A stretch of 64,000 bases of DNA, taken from Corynebacterium kalidii. GTDB taxonomy: Bacteria; Actinomycetota; Actinomycetes; Mycobacteriales; Mycobacteriaceae. Positions 1-8,876 of the stretch are shown here, one piece after another. The DNA is taken from contig NZ_JALIEA010000012.1 of assembly GCF_022869005.1 (NCBI RefSeq), positions 186,001-250,000 of the forward strand, written 5' to 3'. Each line of letters begins with the position of its first letter. The stretch's first letter is position 1. The notes under the pieces were generated by a model. That model made no database searches. It was not told where the DNA came from and worked only from the letters and a program-made list of their open reading frames with translations. The translations under genes were made by a program, and so were the position numbers.

Positions 1-1016
1 TGCGCGACCTGCTGGGCGCCGGGCCGGTGGGCCTGTCCGGGATCGGGGACTACCTGGACACCGACGGGTACTTCCCGGCCGGCCTACCGGTACTGCGGCA
101 GGCGGTCGCCGACCGGCTGACCCGCGACGGCATCCCTACCGTCCCCCAGCAGGTCCTGGTCACCAACGGTGCACAGCAGGCGACGTTCCTCGCGATGCGC
201 AGCCTGGTATCCCCCGGCGACACGGTGGCGGTCGAGGACCCCACCTACCGCGGTGGACTGGGTGCGCTACGGCTCCTCGGGGCGCAGGTGCAGGGAATCC
301 CGGTCGGACGGGACGGCCTGGACACTGCCTTGCTGGGACGTGCCGTGGCGCGGCACCCAGCGATGCTCTACTGCCAGACCGGGGTCCACAACCCCACGGG
401 GACCACGATGACCGACGCGGTCCGCCGGGAGATCGGCACGGTCACCGCACGGGAGGACGTCCCGGTGGTCGAGGACTGCTGCTCCTACGACCTGACCTGT
501 GACGGCAGGGTCGCCTCCACATTGGCCGGACACGTCGATGATGAGCTGTTGGTGATGGTCGGGACCCTGTCGAAGCTGTTCTGGGGAGGGCTGCGCATCG
601 GGTGGGTGCGGGCGGACCGGACGCGTATCCGCCAGATCCTGGAGCTGCGCAAGGCCGAGGACCTCGCCACACCGGTGATGAGCCAGCTGGTCGCCACCCG
701 ACTCCTGGAGCATGCCGGGGAGGCGCGCCGGGAACGACGGGAGATGCTGTCCTCGAGGTTGCGCAGTACCGGGGAAGTCGTGCACGAGGTCTTCCCCGAC
801 TGGACGTGGCGGCCGGTGCACGGCGGCACCGGCCTATGGGTCGACACCGGTCAGGACGCCCTGGCACTGGCGGAGGAGGCGAAGCGGGTGCAGGTCCGCC
901 TGGTCGCCGGGCCGAGTTTCTCGCCGCACGACGGCCAACGCACCATGCTGCGGCTGCCACTGTGGCATGAACCCGAGGTGCTCCGCGAGGCGATGGGGCG
1001 TATCAGCGGAGGGTAG
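1..1016 (+). CDS. PLP-dependent aminotransferase domain protein (MocR-like), 5' end outside window
   Basis: The reading frame is already open at base 3, so the start lies upstream of the window. The visible part is a fold-type I aminotransferase domain. It has the YxxxxG-type substrate loop, an HNPTGTTM motif, an aspartate in the VVEDCC segment that would contact the pyridoxal nitrogen, and the Schiff-base lysine in GTLSKLFWGGLRIGW (codon 573-575). The spacing and C-terminal end fit the aminotransferase half of MocR/PdxR-type GntR regulators, whose N-terminal winged helix would be encoded upstream. A free-standing aminotransferase cannot be excluded. No substrate can be inferred and nothing downstream looks co-transcribed. 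Confidence 0.75.
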   Translation, partial: RDLLGAGPVGLSGIGDYLDTDGYFPAGLPVLRQAVADRLTRDGIPTVPQQVLVTNGAQQATFLAMRSLVSPGDTVAVEDPTYRGGLGALRLLGAQVQGIPVGRDGLDTALLGRAVARHPAMLYCQTGVHNPTGTTMTDAVRREIGTVTAREDVPVVEDCCSYDLTCDGRVASTLAGHVDDELLVMVGTLSKLFWGGLRIGWVRADRTRIRQILELRKAEDLATPVMSQLVATRLLEHAGEARRERREMLSSRLRSTGEVVHEVFPDWTWRPVHGGTGLWVDTGQDALALAEEAKRVQVRLVAGPSFSPHDGQRTMLRLPLWHEPEVLREAMGRISGG

Positions 1017-1424
1017 GGGAGGGCGGCGCCGGTGGGGTAGGAGGTACTGAGGTGGCGCTACACCGTTGCGGTGCACCGGGGGTGCCTGCGGGCGGCAGTG
1101 TTCGAAGGTTCTGCGAGGTGACAGGGGCAGTGCTCCCCAGGGAACGGGAGAAACACGTGCATTAGTCGTTTTTCGGTCTCGATGAGCAACGCCAAAGGAT
1201 CGGTACGGTGGACACGGACACGCTGCCGCTATTCTCCACGTGTTAGAACAGTATGTCTTTCTCGGATCGACCCGACGGGCATGGCGCAGTGCTGCACGAT
1301 CACCGGGCGACGGCCGAGTGGCGGGATGGACGTGGACTGTGTCGACCTCGCAGTCGTCTGGAGGTCGCACAGCGTAACTGCTTGGGGCGCGGCAGCTGTC
1401 GAACAACTGTGTGGACCGTAGGCG
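1017..1424. other. Intergenic region without a recognisable gene
   Basis: These 408 bases hold no open frame with convincing coding character. A possible 79-residue plus-strand frame from 1182 has no ribosome binding site and no recognisable composition. Two CACGTG hexamers (1155-1160 and 1238-1243) sit in inverted context but are too short and too far apart to call a site. Confidence 0.5.
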
Positions 1425-2042
1425 GTGGCGTCTGTCCATATGCTTACTGTCCGATTCATGAAGTACATCGGTACCGTAAGCGCAGCGCCTGTGGAAACCC
1501 CGGACTGGACAGAGACCCGGATCCAGATCGAGGGGCTGCCTCGGGGGTGCAATCTCCTGGTGAAGTGGGCTGACGGCCGCGCAGCCGCGGCGTTGACGCA
1601 GTTGACGGTGGGCACCCAGATCATCTTTGCGGCACGGGAAGGTACTTTCGCCCGACGTTCGGCGACAGTGATCGAAGTCTGGGGTGTCTTCTTCGATCTC
1701 GTCTCGCCCCGGTTCCTCAGTCCGCGACGGATCTACGACAGGTTCGGCAAGAGACCGATGCGGATCGAGGGGAGGGTAGTCGAGATTCCGGACCTATGGG
1801 ATCGTGCCGCTGGTCAGCGGGCGGAAGTCAGCGTGGTGACCCGCGAAGGACTGGAGATAGTCTCGCGGTGGGACGGTGAATGTGCCGATCACCTGGTCAT
1901 GCTCGCAGACAGGGGAGACACGCTAGCTTTCACTGCACTGGAAGCGTCCTTCGAACTGTTGTGGACGTGGAATGAGGAGCGCACGCAGAAGTTCCGGGTG
2001 CCGGTCGTCACAGGGGTGTCCTTCCGGCTCCGGGACCTCTGA
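1425..2042 (+). CDS. Conserved-looking protein of unknown function, about 205 residues
   Basis: I do not recognise the family. The product is a soluble, beta-rich protein without signal peptide or membrane segment. Alternating hydrophobic/charged stretches and two similar-sized halves are compatible with small beta-barrel domains, but this is impression only. The GTG start at 1425 is uncertain: ATG codons at 1440 and 1458 are in frame, and none has a clear Shine-Dalgarno sequence. It is isolated between a MocR-type gene and the malonate locus. Base composition is somewhat less GC-rich at third positions than in the catabolic operons nearby, which could indicate separate ancestry. Confidence 0.55.
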   Translation: MASVHMLTVRFMKYIGTVSAAPVETPDWTETRIQIEGLPRGCNLLVKWADGRAAAALTQLTVGTQIIFAAREGTFARRSATVIEVWGVFFDLVSPRFLSPRRIYDRFGKRPMRIEGRVVEIPDLWDRAAGQRAEVSVVTREGLEIVSRWDGECADHLVMLADRGDTLAFTALEASFELLWTWNEERTQKFRVPVVTGVSFRLRDL

Positions 2043-2133
2043 CGGAATGTCCGGACGGTACGGGGGCGTCCCACGGTGGTCTTTGTGCGTCGGGCCGCGA
2101 CAGATCGGTGCCTCCGACGGTGGTGAGCATGGC

Positions 2134-3075
2134 TCAGGCGGATGTATGCGATCCGTGCACTAGTCCGGCATTGCCCTCGAACAGCGCGCTCAGCTCGCGG
2201 AGAACACTCCGGACATGAGGCGGGAGGCGCCGACCGGCCATGCGGACCATTCCGATCTCACGGACGGCCGGCCTCCCGTCCGGCCGGAGAATCGGGACCG
2301 ACACGACACCGGTCGCGTCCGCCATGACCGCCGGAAGAATGCAGAGTCCGACGCCTGCCTGCACAAACGATCTCAGGGTATGTGAATTGTCCGACTCCAC
2401 GGTGATGTCCGGTGCAATCCCGGACTCGGCGCACAGTTCATCGGCGAACTGCCTGGTCGTGTAGTGTGCGTCCATCGCCACGAAATTCTCGTCGGCGACC
2501 TCCTCCAAGCGTACCGAGGACTGGTCTGCGCACCTGTGGCCGTCGGGGACGACAAGGTGGAACGGCTGATGTGCGAGGAACGTCCAGTTGTATATCCTCC
2601 CGGTGGGCCGGGGCCCCACGATCACCGCGTCCAGGTCCGCCGCCTCCAGCTGTGTGAGCAGCGAACTCGCCGACCCCTCCGACACGCTGAGGCTCACCGG
2701 CGACCGTGTGTCGGCGAGGAGCGGGGCGATACGCCCGGACAGCGACCGGAGGGCGCCCAGGCGTACCGGCCTGGCGTCCCGTTCATCCAAGACCTGTTCC
2801 AGCGACGACTCGAACACGCTGAGAGCATCTGTCGCCGCATTGGCCAGGGCGTGGCCTTCCTGGGTCAGTGCCACACCGCGGCCCACCCGGTGGAGTAGAG
2901 GGACGGAGAGTTCCGCTTCCCACCGCATCACCATGCGGCTCAGGGCTGGCTGGGACAGGCCCTGCAGGTGGGCGGTCTGCGTCAGCGTGGTTCCCCGACC
3001 CAGTTCGCGGAGTACCGGAAGTGCGCCAGTCAATACGGCGATCTGGGAGGACGTCGGCGTCGCAGGAACTGTCAC
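2134..3075 (-). CDS. mdcR: LysR-type regulator, likely of malonate utilisation
   Basis: The N-terminal winged helix-turn-helix is typical of LysR, with the recognition segment QGLSQPALSRMVMRWEAEL and the following LLHRVGRG wing. A periplasmic-binding-protein-like co-inducer domain follows, for about 313 residues in all. I chose the GTG at 3075 because AGGAGG lies about 7 bases upstream; the frame extends 19 codons further to 3132 without such a site. It is transcribed divergently from madL, the first gene of the malonate decarboxylase operon. This is the usual position of a pathway-specific activator, so control of that operon by malonate or a derivative is inferred from context. Confidence 0.8.
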   Translation of the reverse strand: MTVPATPTSSQIAVLTGALPVLRELGRGTTLTQTAHLQGLSQPALSRMVMRWEAELSVPLLHRVGRGVALTQEGHALANAATDALSVFESSLEQVLDERDARPVRLGALRSLSGRIAPLLADTRSPVSLSVSEGSASSLLTQLEAADLDAVIVGPRPTGRIYNWTFLAHQPFHLVVPDGHRCADQSSVRLEEVADENFVAMDAHYTTRQFADELCAESGIAPDITVESDNSHTLRSFVQAGVGLCILPAVMADATGVVSVPILRPDGRPAVREIGMVRMAGRRLPPHVRSVLRELSALFEGNAGLVHGSHTSA

Positions 3076-3232
3076 GGTGGAGCCTCCTCGGGGAGCGGTG
3101 CGAATCAATGCAGATGTGCATGAGTCGGTCATTTTTCATATTGGACCAGAAAACTACCCCGGGTGCAAAGTGGGACGCAGGTCACATCTGGAACGTGAGA
3201 TATGACAGACCACTACATCAACCGGAGGCAGA
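3076..3232. promoter_or_regulatory. Divergent promoter region between the LysR gene and madL
   Basis: This 157-base spacer must carry the start signals for both the regulator and the malonate operon. It has an AT-rich island at 3131-3153, unusual for the locus, where a LysR dimer would be expected to bind. A TATGAC hexamer at 3201-3206 is a possible minus-10 for madL, but its minus-35 partner is poor. A GGAGG sits just before the madL ATG at 3233. Confidence 0.4.
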
Positions 3233-3634
3233 ATGATTATCTACGGTACGGCGATCCTCGCCGCGTGCGTGCTGGTGGGGAAGGCGATCGGCACCTTGCT
3301 GGGGCAACTACTTGGAGTCGATGCGGACGTCGGAGGCGTCGGGTTCGCGATGATCGTGCTGCTCCTGGTCACTGGCTGGCTCCGCAGCAGGCGGTATCTG
3401 CCGAGAGTCACAGAGCGCGGCGTCCTGTTCTGGTCGGGAATCTACATCCCCATCGTCGTGGCCATGGCCATGACCCAGAACGTACGGAGCGCCGTGGACG
3501 GAGGAGTCATGGCGATCGCCGCAGGCGTGGTCGTGTTGATCGCCTCACTGGCACTGGTCCCCGCCGTCGCCAAAATAGGCCCGGTCTCAGAGCCCCTTCC
3601 CCCGTTGACCGACAAGGAAGACGAGGAAGCCTGA
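3233..3634 (+). CDS. madL: Malonate transporter, MadL subunit
   Basis: A 133-residue integral membrane protein with about four hydrophobic segments (near residues 1-25, 40-52, 68-85 and 88-108) and an acidic C-terminal tail. It matches the small subunit of the two-component MadLM malonate/sodium symporter family. A GGAGG Shine-Dalgarno sequence precedes the ATG. It ends two bases before the start codon of the second subunit. It is the first gene of the malonate decarboxylase operon, which supports malonate uptake across the cytoplasmic membrane as its role. Confidence 0.87.
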   Translation: MIIYGTAILAACVLVGKAIGTLLGQLLGVDADVGGVGFAMIVLLLVTGWLRSRRYLPRVTERGVLFWSGIYIPIVVAMAMTQNVRSAVDGGVMAIAAGVVVLIASLALVPAVAKIGPVSEPLPPLTDKEDEEA

Positions 3635-3635
3635 C

Positions 3636-4409
3636 ATGAGCGACATCATCGACACGATCACCACCCTCATCGAGGACAACGCGCTCCTGTTCGCTTTCGC
3701 CCTGGTCGGCCTGGTCATGCTCGTCGGCGGGTGGATAGGACGGACCCTCACCCGTGGACACGTCGCCGGTTCGGCCGTGGCGATCCTCCTCGGTCTCGTC
3801 CTCGCCTACCTCGGGGGCCTGCAGTCCGGCGGGGACAAGGGCCTCGCGGACCTCAGTCTCTTCAGCGGTCTCGCCCTCATGGGCGGTTCGATGCTGAGGG
3901 ACTTCGCCATCGTCGCCACCGCGTACGGCGTCGATGTCCGCGAACTGAAGAAGGCAGGGCCCGCGGGCGTCATCTCCCTCATCTTCGGAATGGTCGTCTC
4001 CTTCGTCGTCGGGGCGGGAGTGGCACTCGCGTTCGGCTACAACGACGCGGAGTCGTTGGCGACCATCGGCGCCGGTGCCGCGACATACATCGTTGGCCCG
4101 GTCACCGGCACGGCTGTGGGGGCATCCTCCGAGGTCATCGCGTTGTCCGTGGCGGTGGGACTGGTGAAGTCCATGCTCGCCATGATCGCGGCACCGCTCG
4201 TCGCCCGTTGGATCGGACTGGACAACCCGAAGTCGGCGATGGCTTTCGGCGGATTGCTCGGCACCACCTCGGGGGTCACCGGTGGCCTCGCCGCCATCGA
4301 CAAGCGTCTGGTCCCCTACGGCGCGGTGACCTCCAGCCTCTACACCGGCCTGGGCTGTCTCCTCGGCCCGTCCGTCTTCTACTTCCTCTTCCGTGCCCTG
4401 TTCGGCTGA
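3636..4409 (+). CDS. madM: Malonate transporter, MadM subunit
   Basis: The larger subunit of the MadLM transporter, 257 residues with multiple transmembrane helices spread over the whole length. Glycine-rich stretches (LGTTSGVTGGLAA near the C terminus, MVGPVTGTAVG-like in the middle) are typical of the family. It starts immediately after madL and would form the heteromeric malonate importer with it. The next gene, mdcA, follows after a 44-base spacer, so transport and decarboxylation are probably made from one transcript. Confidence 0.88.
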   Translation: MSDIIDTITTLIEDNALLFAFALVGLVMLVGGWIGRTLTRGHVAGSAVAILLGLVLAYLGGLQSGGDKGLADLSLFSGLALMGGSMLRDFAIVATAYGVDVRELKKAGPAGVISLIFGMVVSFVVGAGVALAFGYNDAESLATIGAGAATYIVGPVTGTAVGASSEVIALSVAVGLVKSMLAMIAAPLVARWIGLDNPKSAMAFGGLLGTTSGVTGGLAAIDKRLVPYGAVTSSLYTGLGCLLGPSVFYFLFRALFG

Positions 4410-4453
4410 CCGGACCGATCGGCTCAGCATCACCCAAACGACAAGGAATACCC

Positions 4454-6103
4454 ATGACAGACAACACCACACTCTGGGACACCGGCCGCAGAGACAAAGC
4501 GGAGAGACTGCGCCAGGCAGCGGGCCTGGCCACCGGGAAAATTGTTCCGACCGGTTCGACCGTCGATCTCCTCCACGCCGTGATGCGACCGGGCGACCGC
4601 GTCGCCCTGGAGGGGAACAACCAGAAGCAGGCGGACTTCCTGTCCCGGGCGTTGGCGCAGGTCGACCCCGAACGAATCCATGACCTGCACATGCTGTTCT
4701 CCTCGATCGCCAGGCCGGAGCATCTCGACATCTTCGAGGACGGTATCGCCCGTAAGGTCGACTTCGCGTTCTCCGGGCCACAGTCCGCCCGCGTCGCCCA
4801 GCTCGTCGATGACGGGACCCTCCAAGTCGGGGCGATCCACACCTACCTGGAACTCTACTCGCGGATGTACCTCGACCTGGCGCCGAAAGTGGCTCTCGTC
4901 GCCGCCGTCTCCGCCGACCGCGACGGCAACCTGTACACCGGTCCGAACACCGAGGACACCCCCACGATCACCGAAGCGACGGCCTTCCGATCCGGCATCG
5001 TCATCGCCCAGGTCAACGAGATCGTCGACAAGGTCCCCCGTGTCGACGTACCGGGTGACTGGGTGGACTTCATCGTCGAGGCCGACCGACCGTTCGAGGT
5101 GGAGCCCCTCTTCACCCGCGACCCACGCGATCTCACCGATGTCCATGTCCTCCTGGCGATGCTCACCATCAGGGGCGTCTACGAACGTCACCAGGTCACG
5201 TCACTGAACCACGGCGTCGGCCTGGATACCGCCGCCATCGAACTGCTGCTGCCGACCTACGGGGAACAACTCGGACTCAAAGGCAGGATCTGCACGCACT
5301 GGGCCCTGAACCCGCACCCGAACCTCATCCCCGCCATCGAGAGCGGCTGGGTCGAGCAGATCTCCGCCTTCGGCGGGGAAGTGGGGATGAGCCGGTATGT
5401 CGCCGCACGTCCCGACATCTTCGCCACCGGTCCTGACGGCAGTCTGCGATCCAACAGAATGGCGGCACAGTCCGCCGGGCTGTACGCCACCGACATGTTC
5501 GTCGGCTCCACACTCCAGGTGGACCCGGAGGGGAATTCGTCGACGGTGATCCAGGGACGGCTCGCCGGGTTCGGCGGTGCACCGAACCTCGGTGCTGACT
5601 CACGAGGCCGTCGTCATTCCTCGCCGGCCTGGTTCGACCTCTCGGAGGGGCGCGGACAACTCGGTGTGGAACGTGGACGCAAACTGGTAGTCCAGATCGC
5701 GGAGACCTTCAACGCAGGCTCGGAGCCCAAGTTCGTCGAACAGCTCGATGCTGTGGCCGTCGGCGACAACGCCGGCATGGACCTGGCGCCGGTGATGGTC
5801 TACGGCGACGATCTCACCCACCTCGTCTCCGAGGTCGGGGTCGGCTACCTCTACAAGGCACAGAGTCTCGATGAACGCCGACGGGTGGTCTCGGCTCTCG
5901 CCGGGGTGACCCCGGTGGGACGGCGGTCCACACCTGAGGAGGTCGATGCGTTGCGTCGCGACGGCCTTCTCGCCCTCCCCGCCGATATCGGTGTTCGTCC
6001 GGCGGAGGCGAACCGAAGCCTCCTGGCGGCTCACTCCATCGACGAACTCGTCGACTGGTCCGGGGGCTTGTACGATCCGCCCGCGAAGTTCCGGAGTTGG
6101 TGA
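4454..6103 (+). CDS. mdcA: Malonate decarboxylase alpha subunit (malonate:acetyl-ACP transferase)
   Basis: A 549-residue protein, the usual length of MdcA. This subunit swaps malonate for acetate on the thiol of the special acyl carrier protein, giving malonyl-S-ACP and free acetate. The sequence resembles CoA-transferase family I, with glycine-rich segments and family features such as LEGNNQKQADFLSRAL at the N terminus and GRLAGFGGAPNLGADSRGR near residue 370. The ATG at 4454 follows an AAGGAA sequence; the frame stays open far upstream through madM but only as a shadow. It is the first enzyme gene after the transporter and is followed by mdcB after four bases. Confidence 0.9.
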   Translation: MTDNTTLWDTGRRDKAERLRQAAGLATGKIVPTGSTVDLLHAVMRPGDRVALEGNNQKQADFLSRALAQVDPERIHDLHMLFSSIARPEHLDIFEDGIARKVDFAFSGPQSARVAQLVDDGTLQVGAIHTYLELYSRMYLDLAPKVALVAAVSADRDGNLYTGPNTEDTPTITEATAFRSGIVIAQVNEIVDKVPRVDVPGDWVDFIVEADRPFEVEPLFTRDPRDLTDVHVLLAMLTIRGVYERHQVTSLNHGVGLDTAAIELLLPTYGEQLGLKGRICTHWALNPHPNLIPAIESGWVEQISAFGGEVGMSRYVAARPDIFATGPDGSLRSNRMAAQSAGLYATDMFVGSTLQVDPEGNSSTVIQGRLAGFGGAPNLGADSRGRRHSSPAWFDLSEGRGQLGVERGRKLVVQIAETFNAGSEPKFVEQLDAVAVGDNAGMDLAPVMVYGDDLTHLVSEVGVGYLYKAQSLDERRRVVSALAGVTPVGRRSTPEEVDALRRDGLLALPADIGVRPAEANRSLLAAHSIDELVDWSGGLYDPPAKFRSW

Positions 6104-6107
6104 CTCC

Positions 6108-6977
6108 ATGACAACTACGCTCACGACGACACGCTCCCGGTCCTCGGCGGTACGCAGGGGCCTCTCCGCGCAGATCGCTACATCGGCGGTCGCTGCCCTG
6201 GTCTCGGAAGTCCGGCTGCGCGGAAAACCGGGCCTGGTCGGGCCCGACGGGACACGTGGACACACGGACATGGACTGCGCCCTCATGTGCCGGTCCGCCA
6301 ACGTCCTGCAGCCCACGTTCCATGCACTCGCCGGTCACGGGGCACGGCTCCCGGTCGGGCAGGAGTTGCGCGACACCCTCGGCCTGGTCGGGCGCCGTGG
6401 CGAGGCGGAGATGATGCTTGCCACCGGCGGTGTCAACACACACCGGGGTGCCATCTGGAACCTGGGGCTGATGGTCACCGCCACGGCGGGGCTGCGCGCC
6501 GCGGGCTCCCCGGCCACCGTCGGCGCCGTGACCCGGCGCGCGGGCGAGATCGCCTCGCTGAACGACAGCGCCGTCGACCTCGGGCAGCGACCGGGGGCGC
6601 GTGCCCGCCACAGGTACGGGGTGGGAGGCGCTGTCTCGGAGGCCGCCAACGGATTCCCGCATGTCCGGGCGATAACGCGTGCTGTGCGCACCGCGCGTGA
6701 GGACGGTTTCAGCCGGGACGACGCCAGCCTGGTCGGTCTCCTCACCTCCATGAGCAGCCTTGACGACACCTGTCTCCTCCACCGGGGTGGGCGCGTGGCA
6801 CTGGAGATGGTCCGCGAGGCATCCACCCGGATTCTGGAGGACGCCCTCTGCACCGGGTCCCTCGACCAGGACGCCCTCGCACGCCTGGACGCCCGGATGA
6901 CCGAACGCAGGCTCTCACCCGGCGGTAGCGCTGACCTGCTGGCCTGTGCACTATTTCTGACGACGAAGGACAACTGA
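6108..6977 (+). CDS. mdcB: Triphosphoribosyl-dephospho-CoA synthase
   Basis: This enzyme of 289 residues makes 2'-(5''-triphosphoribosyl)-3'-dephospho-CoA from dephospho-CoA and ATP, the precursor of the prosthetic group of the malonate decarboxylase carrier protein. Family signatures include KPGLVGPDGTRGHTDMDC and TGGVNTHRGAIWNLGLM, the region expected to bind nucleotide. The ATG at 6108 lies just after the mdcA stop. MdcB and MdcG usually occur in the same operon as the enzyme they mature, as here. It belongs to the CitG/MdcB family, and the neighbouring mdc genes decide for MdcB. Confidence 0.9.
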   Translation: MTTTLTTTRSRSSAVRRGLSAQIATSAVAALVSEVRLRGKPGLVGPDGTRGHTDMDCALMCRSANVLQPTFHALAGHGARLPVGQELRDTLGLVGRRGEAEMMLATGGVNTHRGAIWNLGLMVTATAGLRAAGSPATVGAVTRRAGEIASLNDSAVDLGQRPGARARHRYGVGGAVSEAANGFPHVRAITRAVRTAREDGFSRDDASLVGLLTSMSSLDDTCLLHRGGRVALEMVREASTRILEDALCTGSLDQDALARLDARMTERRLSPGGSADLLACALFLTTKDN

Positions 6978-6978
6978 C

Positions 6979-8082
6979 ATGCAACTCATCACCGCTGACT
7001 ACCCGGCGACCACTCCAGTGGACACGGACGTCCATGTAGGGGTGGTCGGGTCCGGGGACCTCGAGATCACCCTTGCGCCACCGGCGTCGTCCGACACCGT
7101 CACCGTGACGGTCCGTACCTCGGTGGACGGGTTCGACACCACCTGGCGTGGCGTCCTCGACGCTTTCTTCAGCCGGAACGAAATCGCCTGCGATGTGCGC
7201 ATCAACGATTTCGGTGCGACTCCCGGTATGGTCTCCCTCCGCCTGTCCCAGGCCTTCGAGATCGCTGCGGCACCGGACGACGAGGCGACCAGGGGTACCG
7301 CCGGTATGCCGTTCACCGAACTCAATGCACGGCAGCGTGCAGCCACGATCCTCGACGAGGGAACCTACCGGGAGATCCTCCCGCCGTCCGACCACGTCGA
7401 ATCCAGCCACCTGGAACGTCAGGGCATCGTCCCCGCCTCCGACGACGGCGCAGTCGTCGCGCGGGGCACCGTGGACGGAGTCCCCGCAGCGGTCGTGGCA
7501 CTGGAGGGGAAGTTCCAGGGAGGTGGTATCGGCGAGGTCTCCGGCGCGAAGATCGCCGCCGTCCTGGAACGAGCCCTGGTCGACGCGGAGAACGGGCACC
7601 CCACACAGGTCATCCTGGTGCTGGAGACCGGTGGTATCCGACTGCAGGAGGCGAACCTCGGCCTCCTGGCCATCGCGGAGATCCATGCCGGCATCGTCGC
7701 CCTGCAACGTCATGTCCCGGTCACCGCCATCGTCGCCGGCATGGTCGGCTGTTTCGGTGGAATGGGGATCGCCGCGGGGCTCTGCGACCGGATCATCATG
7801 ACCCGGGCCGGCCGGCTGTCCCTCAACGGCCCGGAGGTCATCGAGACCGAGGCGGGCATCGAGGAATTCAACTCCGCCGACCGGAGCACGGTATGGGCCG
7901 TCACTGGCGGGGAGCACCGCGTCGCCACCGGCCGGGCGGACACACTTGTCGCAGACCGGCCTGCCGCTGTCCGGGAAGCGGTGATCAGCGGGTGGAACAC
8001 GCCCACCGACAGACACCGTGCAGACCGGGTCGATGAACTCACCCGGGAACTTGCCGCCACCGACGCAGAGAGGACCAAATGA
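6979..8082 (+). CDS. mdcCD: Fused malonate decarboxylase acyl carrier protein and beta subunit
   Basis: Two proteins that are normally separate are joined in one 367-residue chain. Residues 1-97 match MdcC, the delta acyl carrier protein: the GVVGSGD motif puts a serine at position 25, where the known family carries the phosphoribosyl-dephospho-CoA arm, and NDFGATPG follows near 75-82. After a short linker, residues from about 110 to the end match MdcD, the carboxyltransferase-like beta subunit that decarboxylates malonyl-S-ACP together with MdcE; GKFQGGGIGEVSGAK and GMVGCFGGMGIAAG form its oxyanion-type loops. No stop codon or frameshift lies between the halves. The end overlaps the start of mdcE. 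Confidence 0.88.
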   Translation: MQLITADYPATTPVDTDVHVGVVGSGDLEITLAPPASSDTVTVTVRTSVDGFDTTWRGVLDAFFSRNEIACDVRINDFGATPGMVSLRLSQAFEIAAAPDDEATRGTAGMPFTELNARQRAATILDEGTYREILPPSDHVESSHLERQGIVPASDDGAVVARGTVDGVPAAVVALEGKFQGGGIGEVSGAKIAAVLERALVDAENGHPTQVILVLETGGIRLQEANLGLLAIAEIHAGIVALQRHVPVTAIVAGMVGCFGGMGIAAGLCDRIIMTRAGRLSLNGPEVIETEAGIEEFNSADRSTVWAVTGGEHRVATGRADTLVADRPAAVREAVISGWNTPTDRHRADRVDELTRELAATDAERTK

Positions 8083-8876
8083 TGAACGCCACCCCCCAGT
8101 ACGGAACCGTCTGGTTCACCGCCCTCGACACGACGGGCGCAGACACCAGCGGATCACTGTTGACCGGTCGTACGGTGCTGGACGACGGCACGACGGCTGC
8201 GCTGGTCGCCGTGGTTCCGGATCCGGAGAGCCGGTTCCCCCGGGCCAGGGACGGTGAGGTCGGTCTCCGCGAGTCTCTTGAGCTCGCTGAATGGGTGACG
8301 GGCCTCGAGGACCCCGAGATGCCTCTCGTGATCGTGGTGGATGTGCCCAGTCAGGCGTATGGATTCATCGAGGAGAAGTTCGGACTGAATGCCACGATGG
8401 CGACCACGGTCAATGCGTTGGCGCGAACCCGGCTCGCCGGTCGACCGGTCATCAGCCTGGTTGTCGGCAAGGCGATCTCCGGTGCCTTCCTGTCCACCGG
8501 GATGCAGGCGAACCGGATCATCATGCTCGAGCACGACGATGTCCAGGTCCAGGTGATGGGGAAGCAGGCCGCTGCACGGATCACCCGACGGTCAGTGGAG
8601 GAGATGGAGGCTGCAGCCGAATCCGTTCCGGCCATGGCCTTCGACGGAGCCTCCTTCACCTCACTCGGAGGGGTGTTCGAGTCATTGTCCCCTGCGAACC
8701 CCGCGTCGCCGGACGCCGCCGATGTCGCCGCGACCCGGGACGTCCTGGGGCGCGCTCTGACGGATATCCGGGACAGCGGGACGACGGACCTGCGGTGTCG
8801 TCTCGAGTCCGAGCAGGCACACCAGTCCCGAGCCTTGTCGAGAAAAGTCCGCCAGGTGGTGAATGACCAGTGGTGA
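8079..8876 (+). CDS. mdcE: Malonate decarboxylase gamma subunit
   Basis: A 265-residue crotonase-fold subunit that pairs with MdcD to form the malonyl-S-ACP decarboxylase. Visible features are the VVDVPSQAYGFIEEK segment and VGKAISGAFLSTGMQANR, which resemble the acyl-CoA carboxyltransferase fold. Two consecutive ATG codons at 8079 and 8082 overlap the mdcCD stop; AGAGGA upstream is better spaced for the second. The 3' end overlaps the GTG start of mdcG by seven bases, indicating translational coupling. Confidence 0.88.
   Translation: MMNATPQYGTVWFTALDTTGADTSGSLLTGRTVLDDGTTAALVAVVPDPESRFPRARDGEVGLRESLELAEWVTGLEDPEMPLVIVVDVPSQAYGFIEEKFGLNATMATTVNALARTRLAGRPVISLVVGKAISGAFLSTGMQANRIIMLEHDDVQVQVMGKQAAARITRRSVEEMEAAAESVPAMAFDGASFTSLGGVFESLSPANPASPDAADVAATRDVLGRALTDIRDSGTTDLRCRLESEQAHQSRALSRKVRQVVNDQW

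Noticed and set aside
1155..1243. Two CACGTG sites in inverted context as a possible regulatory pair
   Set aside because: Short, 77 bases apart and expected by chance at this GC content.
3507..4781. 424-residue minus-strand frame across the malonate transporter genes
   Set aside because: It is antisense to madM and mdcA, rich in arginine, glycine and aspartate runs, and has no domain pattern; typical shadow of GC-rich coding DNA.
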